NCBI RefSeq assembly: GCF_019654915.1
Contig: NZ_BPET01000020.1
Span: forward strand, 1 to 64,000
Direction: 5' to 3'
Origin: Shewanella sp. MBTL60-007
GTDB taxonomy: Bacteria; Pseudomonadota; Gammaproteobacteria; Enterobacterales; Shewanellaceae
Length of the DNA stretch: 64,000 nt
Below are positions 57,091 to 64,000 of the stretch, one piece after another. The notes under the pieces were generated by a model. The model worked only from the letters and a program-made list of their open reading frames with translations. It searched no databases and was not told where the DNA came from. The position numbers and the translations under genes are program-made. Each line of letters opens with the position of its first letter. Within the stretch, counting starts at the first letter, position 1.

Positions 57091-57454
57091 TTGAAGACTC
57101 CCAAAATGAATGACTGTAACGTATAAAATGACTCTGTTTGATTAAACTTTCCTTAAACACACTTAATCTCGCCTAAGCCTTGAGTATTGTTTAATCAAAC
57201 CTTTGTAAAATATCATACTATGTTCGCTGCATAATATAGACTAAATTCACTTAAATATTACGACCAAATGATGTTTGTGTTGCAAGTGCTCAGTTTGCAA
57301 ACGAATGTCGCTGAATTATCCTACTTTTATCCTCTTTCAACTTAGATATATACTTTAAATAGCTTGCTAAAATCCGGCGCCAACTGCAGACTATTACTCA
57401 TTAAAGCTCGTCTTTCGATAGCTTATCGATATCTAACCAAACAAGAGATTAATC
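57091..57454. promoter_or_regulatory. divergent promoter region with twin GTTT-N4-AAAC boxes
   Basis: GTTTGATTAAAC (57136-57147) and its exact reverse complement GTTTAATCAAAC (57189-57200) are 53 bases apart centre to centre, about five helical turns. Each is itself a GTTT-N4-AAAC dyad. They are 46 bases from the transglycosylase start and 255 from the DUF2750 start. This fits a repressor that loops or a pair of operators. No promoter with clear spacing can be assigned. Confidence 0.4.
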
Positions 57455-57814
57455 ATGACTGAAATGACTCCTGCATTAGAAAGTTTCATCAACAACGTAA
57501 AACTATCCCAAGTTGTTTGGGGTCTTCAAGATGAGACAGGTGAAGGCTGGGTTGTCTGCGACTCTTCTGAATATGAAGCCACAGACGTGATGCCTTTATG
57601 GTCAGAAGAAGCGCAAGCTAAAAGCCACTGCACCGACGAATGGAAAGACTACAAAGCTGTCGCGATCACTCTTGAAGAGTTTCTAGAGTTCTGGGTTAGC
57701 GACCTTAACGATGACGGCGTACTGATTGGCGTAGATTGGATTGCCGATCAAGATTGCCAAGAGGTCGACCCTATCGTTCTAGCCACATCGCTTGTGGACA
57801 TTGAAAAAGAGTAA
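57455..57814 (+). CDS. DUF2750 family protein
   Basis: 119 residues, acidic. GWVVCDSSEYEATDVMPLWSEEAQAK, then WKDYKAVAITLEEFLEFW and NDDGVLIGVDW match DUF2750, a small protein of unknown function common in Shewanella, Vibrio and enterics. No signal or membrane segment. AGAG before the ATG is modest. Followed by a good terminator, so it is monocistronic. Confidence 0.8.
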   Translation: MTEMTPALESFINNVKLSQVVWGLQDETGEGWVVCDSSEYEATDVMPLWSEEAQAKSHCTDEWKDYKAVAITLEEFLEFWVSDLNDDGVLIGVDWIADQDCQEVDPIVLATSLVDIEKE

Positions 57815-57842
57815 GCCCTAGTCTTAAAATGATAAAATTGCC

Positions 57843-57879
57843 AAAGCGCACAATCTAATCCGTTGTGCGCTTTGTTTTT
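57843..57879 (+). terminator. terminator of the DUF2750 gene
   Basis: AAAGCGCACAA-TCTAATCCG-TTGTGCGCTTT, 11-bp stem, followed by GTTTTT. Confidence 0.88.
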
Positions 57880-57899
57880 ATAAAAAAGGAAACGTTTCA

Positions 57900-58544
57900 G
57901 TGCAGGATTTAGCCCCCTTAATCGATATCCCCTTTGATCGTAGGCATAGTTGCTGGTTTTGCGGCGAGCCTAGTAATCAGCAATGGAGTTATCTAAAAGA
58001 AACCTACACTCCTCACCCCTCTTTAACGGTTCCCTGCTGCGGTGAATGCTTAAGACTCGCTAAACAACATAAGCTTACTTCGATTTGGGACTGTAAAATG
58101 GCGGTCAAAGATGAGCTAATGCGGATCTACGAGAAACACCTTGCTATCGGCGTTAACTGGACCAAACAGGAGCTAGAGGAATCTGAGTTCGAGGACAAGG
58201 TCTTCGGTGGCTTTAAGAAAAGCGGCTGGATGATGTATGAGATCGCACGGGATAGGGTGAACTACAGCGGTTGGCCTCTGAGCCTTAATGGTGTTGTCAT
58301 CGACGATTATGGCTATAACGCCTCATTTAGCTTCGATGGCGTTAGTTATCGTTCGGTCAGCCAGGCTATAGCGTTTTATGCCAAGCAATTTACCCTCGAC
58401 AAACGCTTTTTAGAAGATGTTATCGCTATTGTGGGTAAAGATAGGTTTGGCTTTGCGGTGCGTATCGCCCAGATAAATATTGCTGCAGTGCCTGAATTAA
58501 AAAAGCAGGTATTACGAGAGTTAAGAGAAGAGCACGCAGAATAA
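57900..58544 (+). CDS. conserved Cys-rich protein of unknown function
   Basis: 214 residues. CWFCGEP near residue 18 and CCGEC near 47 form a likely zinc ribbon; the rest (WTKQELEESEFEDKVFG, SVSQAIAFYAKQFTLDK) is helical and shows no catalytic motif I recognise. No signal peptide or membrane helix. The start is a GTG at 57900, nine bases after AAGGA. Upstream terminator and downstream convergent cheV make it a single gene. It might be a nucleic-acid or protein-binding adaptor, but no function can be assigned. Confidence 0.7.
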   Translation: MQDLAPLIDIPFDRRHSCWFCGEPSNQQWSYLKETYTPHPSLTVPCCGECLRLAKQHKLTSIWDCKMAVKDELMRIYEKHLAIGVNWTKQELEESEFEDKVFGGFKKSGWMMYEIARDRVNYSGWPLSLNGVVIDDYGYNASFSFDGVSYRSVSQAIAFYAKQFTLDKRFLEDVIAIVGKDRFGFAVRIAQINIAAVPELKKQVLRELREEHAE

Positions 58545-58588
58545 CTTAGATCTAAATTAGTTTGCGACTCTTCCATTGCAGAGCTTAG

Positions 58589-59533
58589 CTAAACAGCTAA
58601 GCTCTCTCTTAATCTGTCCTGCACCACCTCTACCAACAGATCCGGCTGAAACTTAGAGATAAAGCGATCGCAGCCGACTTTTTCGACCATGGCATTATTG
58701 AAACTACCACTAAGCGAGGTGTTTAAGGTAATAAACAAGTCTGCCATGCGTTTGTCACTGCGTACCTCATGGGTAAGCTTGTAACCGTCCATCTCGGGCA
58801 TCTCGGCATCAGTGATCAGCATTAAGATGTGATTGGTTATCACTTTTCCCTCATCGCACCAACGCTTTAGAAGGTTCAGCGCGACTAAGCCATCTGTCGC
58901 CTCAATCACCTCTAAACCTAATTGCTCGAGCGTTTCGCGCACTTGTCGCCGCGCGGTTGCCGAGTCATCGACAATTAACACTCTACGACCATGCATCTGA
59001 GGTAAAAGGCGCTCATCGAGGACTCCCTCTGACAGCTTAATGTCGTAATGAATGATCTCAGCAAGCACCTTCTCTACATCGATAATCGAAACCAGCTCTT
59101 GCTTATCTTGATATTCGATACGTGTTATTGCAGTTAAGTAGTTATCTCGGCCTACCGTTTTCGGTGGCGGCATGATGTCGCCCCAGGTCATGTTAACGAT
59201 GTGTTCAACCTTATCGACCAAGAATCCCTGAACGGAACGGTTATACTCTGTAATGATGAGATTACTTTCAGGCTGAATAACGGACTGCCTAAAACCTATC
59301 GCCTTTCGCAAATCGATAACAGGTATAGACATTCCACGCAGGTTTGCAACGCCGATGATACTGTTATGGCTGCCCGGCATTGCACTTAATTTAGGAACTT
59401 TAACCACCTCTTTCACTTTAAAAACATTAATAGCGAAGAGCTGAGTGGCACTGATCCTAAACAGCAATAGCTCAAGTCGGTTTTCACCAACGAGCTTAGT
59501 ACGTTGATCGACACTTGCCAGCATTTGCGTCAT
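58589..59533 (-). CDS. cheV: chemotaxis protein CheV
   Basis: 314 residues: a CheW-like coupling domain (about 1-165, with GVANLRGMSIPVIDLRKAIG) fused to a response-regulator receiver domain (about 183-310). The phosphoacceptor Asp is in MLITDAEMPEMDGY (about residue 243), with DDSATARRQ near the start and the conserved Lys in RFISKFQPD. It couples receptors to CheA and is tuned by phosphorylation. AAGGG precedes the ATG. A lone cheV outside a chemotaxis cluster is common in Shewanella and Vibrio. Confidence 0.94.
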   Translation of the reverse strand: MTQMLASVDQRTKLVGENRLELLLFRISATQLFAINVFKVKEVVKVPKLSAMPGSHNSIIGVANLRGMSIPVIDLRKAIGFRQSVIQPESNLIITEYNRSVQGFLVDKVEHIVNMTWGDIMPPPKTVGRDNYLTAITRIEYQDKQELVSIIDVEKVLAEIIHYDIKLSEGVLDERLLPQMHGRRVLIVDDSATARRQVRETLEQLGLEVIEATDGLVALNLLKRWCDEGKVITNHILMLITDAEMPEMDGYKLTHEVRSDKRMADLFITLNTSLSGSFNNAMVEKVGCDRFISKFQPDLLVEVVQDRLRESLAV

Positions 59534-59675
59534 AACAGTCCCTTACATTTTTATTGTTTTAGGCCAATTATAAAGAATTTCCCTTAGAAATCATTTACCC
59601 ACGCCACAGTTTAGCTAATTTATTAACATCCACCGCTTGCCACAAAAATAAACACCAATAATAGAAACCATAAAA

Positions 59676-59702
59676 TGATCGGGACTACTACTACTGCCGT
59701 AT
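59676..59702 (+). promoter_or_regulatory. candidate ECF-sigma (ChrR-controlled) promoter upstream of the LON-domain gene
   Basis: TGATC (59676-59680), 17 bases, then CGTAT (59698-59702). This resembles promoters of the RpoE/ChrR singlet-oxygen sigma group (TGATC ... CGTA). Spacing and both elements are the same as in the motif before the sigma gene at 60288. It is about 30 bases before the LON-domain start codon. Confidence 0.6.
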
Positions 59703-59733
59703 ATAACTATAGTCCTTAACTTGTGTGAGTATT

Positions 59734-60300
59734 ATGTTATTACCACTTTTTCCACTTTCAGTTTGTATTTTACCCGGCGGCTTTGCGCAGCTGAGGATAT
59801 TTGAAGTGAGATATCAAAGACTAGTAAAAGAGTCATTAAACAATGAACTCGGCTTTGGTGTGTGCATGTTAGATGAGGACAAAAAAACACTGCTTCCTAT
59901 CGGAACTCGGTGCAAAATTATTGATTTTGAAACCTTAGAAGATGGATTACTGGGAATAACCATTACTGGAGTCGATAAGTTTAAACTCGATTACTTCAAA
60001 CATGAGAACGATGGCTTAAAGCGAGGCAAAGTGACAATTATGCCGTCGTGGGAGCCCACACCAATAGCGATTAACCAGCAAAAGTTAACGCTAGTATTAA
60101 AAGAGCTATTGACTCATTACCCCACTCATTTAAGCCGGTATAACCTAGAGAACTTTACTGACTTATCATGGGTTTGCCAAAGGTGGTTAGAGATCCTTCC
60201 TTTACCACTTATTGAAAAGCAGCATTGTATTGCAAGCAACGACCATCGGATTGCGTTAAGTCTCTTAGACGATATTCTAAAAGAAAGTGATCTAAACTAA
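59734..60300 (+). CDS. LON peptidase substrate-binding domain protein
   Basis: 188 residues, a single Lon N-terminal-type domain: LLPLFPLSVCILPGG, LRIFEVRYQRLV, GTRCKIIDFETLEDG and a helical end. No protease or ATPase domain. Such stand-alone proteins are of uncertain role. The ATG at 59734 aligns with the family start; a GTG three codons earlier is possible. It lies directly before the ECF sigma gene, 71 bases away, and has an ECF-type promoter, so it is probably a member of that regulon. Confidence 0.8.
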   Translation: MLLPLFPLSVCILPGGFAQLRIFEVRYQRLVKESLNNELGFGVCMLDEDKKTLLPIGTRCKIIDFETLEDGLLGITITGVDKFKLDYFKHENDGLKRGKVTIMPSWEPTPIAINQQKLTLVLKELLTHYPTHLSRYNLENFTDLSWVCQRWLEILPLPLIEKQHCIASNDHRIALSLLDDILKESDLN

Positions 60301-60314
60301 AAATGCTTACGTAC
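60288..60314 (+). promoter_or_regulatory. candidate autoregulatory promoter of the ECF sigma gene
   Basis: TGATC (60288-60292), 17 bases, CGTAC (60310-60314), the same architecture as at 59676. It overlaps the stop codon of the LON-domain gene and lies about 60 bases before the sigma-factor start. Confidence 0.55.
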
Positions 60315-60371
60315 ACACCTTTATCCTATATGGCGAACAATGACCGCCTTTTCACATAAAGAGTGGTAAGA

Positions 60372-61016
60372 ATGCAAAATATTCAATCACAAAGTCGCCA
60401 AAGTGATTATGATAAAGCATATTTAGTCACAAATAATCAATCTATGGACGACAAAGATGCAGAAGCGATTATAGACAAGCTGTCAAAAAGCTTGACTGAG
60501 GTAGCCGAAAGTCGCGACAGGCAGGCTTATGCCCAACTGTTTAGTTATTTTGCGCCAAAAATTCTCAGTTTTGGAAACCAAAAACTCGCTAATCAAGGTT
60601 TAGCCAAAGATTTAGTTCAAGAGACAATGACAACTGTTTGGACCAAAGCGCACCTTTTCAACCCAGAAATAGGTTCTATCACCACTTGGGTCTTTACGAT
60701 AATGAGAAACCGTTGCTTCGATATGCTTAGAAAAGTTCAACATAACAAAGAAGACACCTATGCTGATGATATTTGGCCAGTATTCGAAACCGTCATAGCT
60801 GATGAACATCCTGACCACATTCTCACAAGCAAGTTACTCAAACATGTAGATGCGTTGCCCCTACGTCAAAGACAAGTTGTCAAAGGGATTTATCTTCAGG
60901 AATTAAGCCAACAAGAACTCGCCAGTAAATTAGACGTGCCTTTAGGCACAATAAAGTCAAGACTCAGACTAGGCCTTGTAAAGCTGAGAAGCATTTTGGA
61001 GAAAGATTATGATTAA
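60372..61016 (+). CDS. ECF sigma factor of the ChrR-controlled group
   Basis: 214 residues. Region 2 (about 55-125) contains LAKDLVQETMTTVWTKA and ITTWVFTIMRNRCFDMLRK; region 4 (about 155-210) contains ALPLRQRQVVKGIYLQELSQQELA and VPLGTIKSRLRLGL. The next gene is its cognate anti-sigma factor ChrR, overlapping by 8 bases. The group, studied in Rhodobacter as RpoE, responds to singlet oxygen. I use ATG at 60372; a GTG at 60363 gives three more residues. Confidence 0.9.
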   Translation: MQNIQSQSRQSDYDKAYLVTNNQSMDDKDAEAIIDKLSKSLTEVAESRDRQAYAQLFSYFAPKILSFGNQKLANQGLAKDLVQETMTTVWTKAHLFNPEIGSITTWVFTIMRNRCFDMLRKVQHNKEDTYADDIWPVFETVIADEHPDHILTSKLLKHVDALPLRQRQVVKGIYLQELSQQELASKLDVPLGTIKSRLRLGLVKLRSILEKDYD

Positions 61017-61674
61017 GTATCATCCAAAAGAGGAGATGCTATTACAGCATGCTCAAGGGCAGTTGCATCTCGGTCTTGCAAATGCAGTATCCGCTCACTG
61101 TGAGCTTTGTGCTGCATGTAGGAACAAGCTAAAAAAGCTTACCGAACAGTTAGCGCTAGATAACCTTGTAGACGATGAACCTTTGGTTGAGTCTAAAATT
61201 ACTGAGTTGGATTTCAATGACATGATGGCTCAGATCATGGAATTACCTGCAACGGCCCTGCCGAGCCACTCCACAACTAGACAACTTGTGCAAGTCAATG
61301 GCTATCAATACCAACTACCTCGCGCGTTAGTTCAACAAGCAAATAAGTCGTGGAGCGGATTTGGAAAAATAAGTCGTATGCGACTAGATGCAGATGAAGG
61401 CTCTGCACGGGCAAGTTTATTACATATCGATGCTAATGGAGAGATCCCCGAACACACCCACGCTGGTCGAGAAATTACCCTACTTATAGCAGGCACTTTT
61501 GAAGATGAGTTTAGCCAATATGTACCTGGTGACTTTATTGAACTTGATGGCCAACATAAACACTCACCTAAAACAGCAAATGGATGCTTATGCTACACAG
61601 TTGTGGATGCGCCACAGCACTTCACTAAGGGCATAAGTAAGCTCCTCAACTCGATTGGCGAACTGATTTATTAA
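61009..61674 (+). CDS. chrR: zinc anti-sigma factor ChrR
   Basis: 221 residues. The N-terminal zinc motif His5, His30, Cys34, Cys37 (H-x24-H-x3-C-x2-C) fits the zinc anti-sigma family almost exactly. A C-terminal cupin domain carries metal ligands in EHTHAGREITLLIAG and the later QHKHSP. In Rhodobacter the cupin domain is needed for the singlet-oxygen response. The start overlaps the sigma gene by 8 bases, giving coupled translation of sigma and anti-sigma factor. Confidence 0.93.
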   Translation: MIKYHPKEEMLLQHAQGQLHLGLANAVSAHCELCAACRNKLKKLTEQLALDNLVDDEPLVESKITELDFNDMMAQIMELPATALPSHSTTRQLVQVNGYQYQLPRALVQQANKSWSGFGKISRMRLDADEGSARASLLHIDANGEIPEHTHAGREITLLIAGTFEDEFSQYVPGDFIELDGQHKHSPKTANGCLCYTVVDAPQHFTKGISKLLNSIGELIY

Positions 61675-61691
61675 CACTGACTTTAAAAGTT

Positions 61692-61714
61692 AAAAGGCCG
61701 CAAATGCGGCCTTT
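61692..61714. terminator. terminator between chrR and the mechanosensitive channel gene
   Basis: AAAGGCCGC-AAAT-GCGGCCTTT, 9-bp stem with A's and T's on the two sides, between convergent genes. Confidence 0.82.
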
Positions 61715-61734
61715 GTTATCAATATGCCAAAATA

Positions 61735-63348
61735 CTAGGTCTGAGTCGCAGCAACAGGCACTACAGGTACAATACGAGAACCATGTTTAGTTACCACATT
61801 CATTATCCCGAAATGTAACTCTTCTGACACCAACTGAAACTCAGCAAAATCAGTGGTTCCAATATAAGCGAACACATTGAGTTGTAACCCATATAGGCCA
61901 AAGCCTTTAAAAGTCACTCTCAGTGGACTCTCCTCCACTTTTTCATGTTCTTCTAATAGGGTGCGTATATCATCGATGATATTGTGGATCTGCTCTGTCG
62001 TTGTCCGATAGTCTAGGCGAATATCCGTTTTCAGACGGATTTTTTCCCTTTCAGAAATGTTTTCAATATCCATTTCTGACAGTCGAGCATTTGGTACATT
62101 GATCACCGAACGGTCTATGGTTCTAATGCGAGTACAACGAAGTCCAATCTCTTCTACCGTACCTGTAATATTGCCAAAACGGCCAATATTTCCCACTTTA
62201 ATTGGTGCCGATGAATAGAGGGTTATCGTACCGATAAAGTTTTCAATCGACTGCTTTGACGCCAAAGCGATAGCGATACCGCCAATTCCTAAACCCGCCA
62301 ATATCGTTGATGCATCAAAGCCCAAATGTTCTAGCCAGATAAGCACCGATAATGCTACCAGCATGACTCGAGTAAAATTAGCAAGAGGCCTCAATAAAGA
62401 CGCACTCTGACTATTGCCTCGCTTTATCCAACGTAAACGCAAACTGTTTTGAATGACGTCGGTCAAAGACCAGATGAACCAGATCACCGCAATTAAGAGT
62501 AAGACGCCTGTATTCACCACCTCAATCACGTTAGCAGACAGTGTAGTGTGTGCCATCCAGGCTCTTACCAGCAATAATGCAACCAGCAAACGAAATGGAC
62601 CGACAACCAGATGAGCGACATCTTCTTTATACTGGTAATCACTGCGCAAAATGACCTTTTTAGCGATCCAAGTGATCGGTATGACCACCAATAAAGCCAG
62701 TAGTAGGTAGCAAATGAGTAGTGCCCACTCCCAAAGGTTTAACTTAAACAGGTGCCCCTGCGGAATATGCTGTACAAACCACTCTACCACGGGGCCATAG
62801 CCCAACTCGCTATATAGCAACGGCACTTTTGCAACCGTTGCGTTAGAGACCTTCCAAATTGAGCCTAACTCTTTGTCTGGAACCTTTTGTAGTAATAGCG
62901 TAATTTCACTGCCTTTCACCTCGACTCGGCCGAAGGCGTCCCGGTAATTGGGTAACTGATCATTACTGCTTCCGCTGGGTGTATCATCGACCTCTTGCAA
63001 ATTAACCCAGATATTACGCTCGATAATGGCGATTAATTGCTTAGCATATTCAGGCCCGAGTTCGGCATCCATGCTTTCAGGCAGGTAACGTAAATCTAAG
63101 TATTTGGCAGCCTTGTCATAATTTTGCTCAAATGCCGCTTCAAAAAGGCCTGCGAGCGTGCCTCTTGGCGTGTCTCGAAATAGACTGTCTTTATAGTCAT
63201 AGGATTCCTGTTTGGGTAACAGAGGTTCAGACGCTTCGGTAGGTTGTTTAGCTTTATTGGCTACCGATACAATTCCAGTTGCATGAGTAAAAAACGAGGT
63301 CGAAAATACCATAAGCAGGAGTACGGTATAGATAATTCGCAGCGGCAT
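61735..63348 (-). CDS. MscS-family mechanosensitive channel with exported N-terminal domain
   Basis: 537 residues. A signal peptide ends near THAT; a periplasmic domain of about 170 residues follows, then several membrane helices (about 195-330). The pore helix and MscS beta domain contain AGLGIGGIAIALASKQSIENFIGTI-type blocks (here GLGIGGIAIALASKQ) and APIKVGNIGRFGNITGTVEEIG in pieces. The C-terminal alpha/beta domain follows. It opens under membrane tension to release solutes. ATG at 63348 has TGGAG six bases upstream; an upstream TTG overlaps that site. Convergent with chrR. Confidence 0.9.
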   Translation of the reverse strand: MPLRIIYTVLLLMVFSTSFFTHATGIVSVANKAKQPTEASEPLLPKQESYDYKDSLFRDTPRGTLAGLFEAAFEQNYDKAAKYLDLRYLPESMDAELGPEYAKQLIAIIERNIWVNLQEVDDTPSGSSNDQLPNYRDAFGRVEVKGSEITLLLQKVPDKELGSIWKVSNATVAKVPLLYSELGYGPVVEWFVQHIPQGHLFKLNLWEWALLICYLLLALLVVIPITWIAKKVILRSDYQYKEDVAHLVVGPFRLLVALLLVRAWMAHTTLSANVIEVVNTGVLLLIAVIWFIWSLTDVIQNSLRLRWIKRGNSQSASLLRPLANFTRVMLVALSVLIWLEHLGFDASTILAGLGIGGIAIALASKQSIENFIGTITLYSSAPIKVGNIGRFGNITGTVEEIGLRCTRIRTIDRSVINVPNARLSEMDIENISEREKIRLKTDIRLDYRTTTEQIHNIIDDIRTLLEEHEKVEESPLRVTFKGFGLYGLQLNVFAYIGTTDFAEFQLVSEELHFGIMNVVTKHGSRIVPVVPVAATQT

Positions 63349-63849
63349 ATAGACTCCATTCAAAAATAGGTTCCCTTGCTGTCACAGCAGCACTACCGTT
63401 ACCTTAACAAACTCCAACTCCTTGTTAACACTTTATTATGGCAATTATTTAGACAAAAATTCCATTTAGCTTATTGACAAGGCTTTTTTACTGAATATAA
63501 TTCGCCCAGTTTTTAAGAAAGTCCCTTTTAGATAGTCAGTTGTAAAATCCACGATTCGTCGTTCGATCCCCACATAAGCGTTATCTCAACAGGTTAGATC
63601 ATCTTTACTGACAGTCATATCACTGTCATAACTTTATGCTTAACTTTAGCTGCTTGTTTTATGTTTATTTTGAGATCTAGTAAGCAAATTTACAGATATT
63701 ATTGAACACAAGCTGCTTGTATAAGCATAAAAAGATGAGTACTCTCACATAGAACTTAAAATTCATCTTTCGCAAAAATGCTAAGGATATCTTATTGTTA
63801 AAAAACACTACCGATAATAGGTAGCAATAAATATAAGGAGTGTGGCCAT
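63349..63849. promoter_or_regulatory. upstream region with a candidate Pho box
   Basis: CAGTCAT-ATCA-CTGTCAT at 63612-63629 matches the PhoB direct repeat (7 bases, 4-base spacer, 7 bases) with one mismatch in the first repeat and one in the spacer. TAACTT lies 11 bases after it as a possible -10. It is about 220 bases before the unknown gene at 63850 and 264 before the channel gene on the other strand. A small hairpin CTACC-GATAATA-GGTAG precedes the ribosome binding site at 63834. The rest of the region shows nothing else. Confidence 0.4.
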
Positions 63850-64000
63850 ATGTCATACCTAGTAAATGGACATGAAATTACCGTTAACTTTCCAGTAGAC
63901 TCAATTTCAGTCAACAAAACATCAATCGCCTTTACCGACAGTCGAGGCAAAAATAGACAGACCTTTTCTAAGCGTACCGAAGCGCTATCATTTATGAAAT
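63850..64000 (+). CDS. unknown protein, 5' part only
   Basis: The first 50 residues are visible; the gene continues beyond the window. MSYLVNGHEITVNFPVDSISV, then NKTSIAFTD, RGKNRQTFSKRTEALSFM. There is no signal peptide and no recognised motif; it reads as a soluble beta-rich start. AAGGAG lies nine bases before the ATG. A possible Pho box lies about 220 bases upstream. Confidence 0.6.
   Translation, partial: MSYLVNGHEITVNFPVDSISVNKTSIAFTDSRGKNRQTFSKRTEALSFMK

Overview
The window is a stretch of gammaproteobacterial chromosome, almost certainly Shewanella. The evidence is protein similarity by eye (ProQ, Prc, PepN, RlmKL, MetG, RsmF, LetB, GdhB of the 180 kDa class), Shewanella-type small families (DUF3466, DUF2835, DUF2750, DUF3389) and gene order. 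Several E. coli neighbourhoods survive: rlmKL-uup, zapC-pyrD, prc-proQ-yebR, letA-letB-rsmF-SdsR, pabC-mltG-tmk-holB-tatD, udk/dcd and mrp/metG. I see no insertion sequence, prophage, integrase or CRISPR array. It is core chromosome, so the interest lies in regulatory DNA, RNA and a few poorly described cassettes.

Layout. 1-4890 (minus): 5' part of a DUF3466 envelope protein, then rlmKL, a glutaredoxin-like gene and uup. 5062-5720: an array of four tRNA-fMet units behind one strong promoter; only the third is an intact tRNA and the others are elongated, degenerate copies. 5948-8591: a lipoprotein cyclophilin, zapC and pyrD, with phased GATC sites between zapC and pyrD. 8651-13495: gdhB. 13757-20571 (minus): an envelope cassette of a DUF1302 outer-membrane protein, DUF1329 periplasmic protein, Ycf48-like propeller and MMPL/RND permease, probably for transport of a hydrophobic molecule. 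20889-26560: a DUF2835 gene, pepN, prc and proQ.

26848-34807: a free methionine-R-sulfoxide reductase (yebR), LexA-controlled yebG, the LetA/LetB lipid-transport system (LetA split into two genes, LetB with seven MCE domains), a fused SpmA/SpmB-type membrane protein, rsmF, and an intergenic sRNA whose core matches SdsR. 34834-41844 (minus): mrp, udk, dcd, pabC, mltG, tmk, holB, pilZ and tatD, most of them tightly packed or overlapping. 42005-50063: metG, a Nif3-family gene, a small H1-like basic protein, a Bcr/CflA exporter and ilvIH.

50151-57090 (minus): ibpA with a ROSE-type RNA thermometer, a lipoprotein 5'-nucleotidase, a carboxylesterase, DUF3389, a SlyD-like isomerase, a WYL regulator and a lytic transglycosylase. 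57455-64000: DUF2750, a Cys-rich unknown, cheV, a LON-substrate-domain protein, an ECF sigma/ChrR pair with two matching candidate promoters, a MscS-family channel, and the start of an unknown gene behind a possible Pho box.

Themes: envelope lipid handling (LetAB, MMPL cassette, DUF3466, MltG, MltB), translation and rRNA modification (RlmKL, RsmF, MetG, tRNA-fMet, Uup) and stress responses (SdsR, ChrR/ECF, YebG/LexA, IbpA, ProQ, Prc). All names rest on sequence recognition without database searches.
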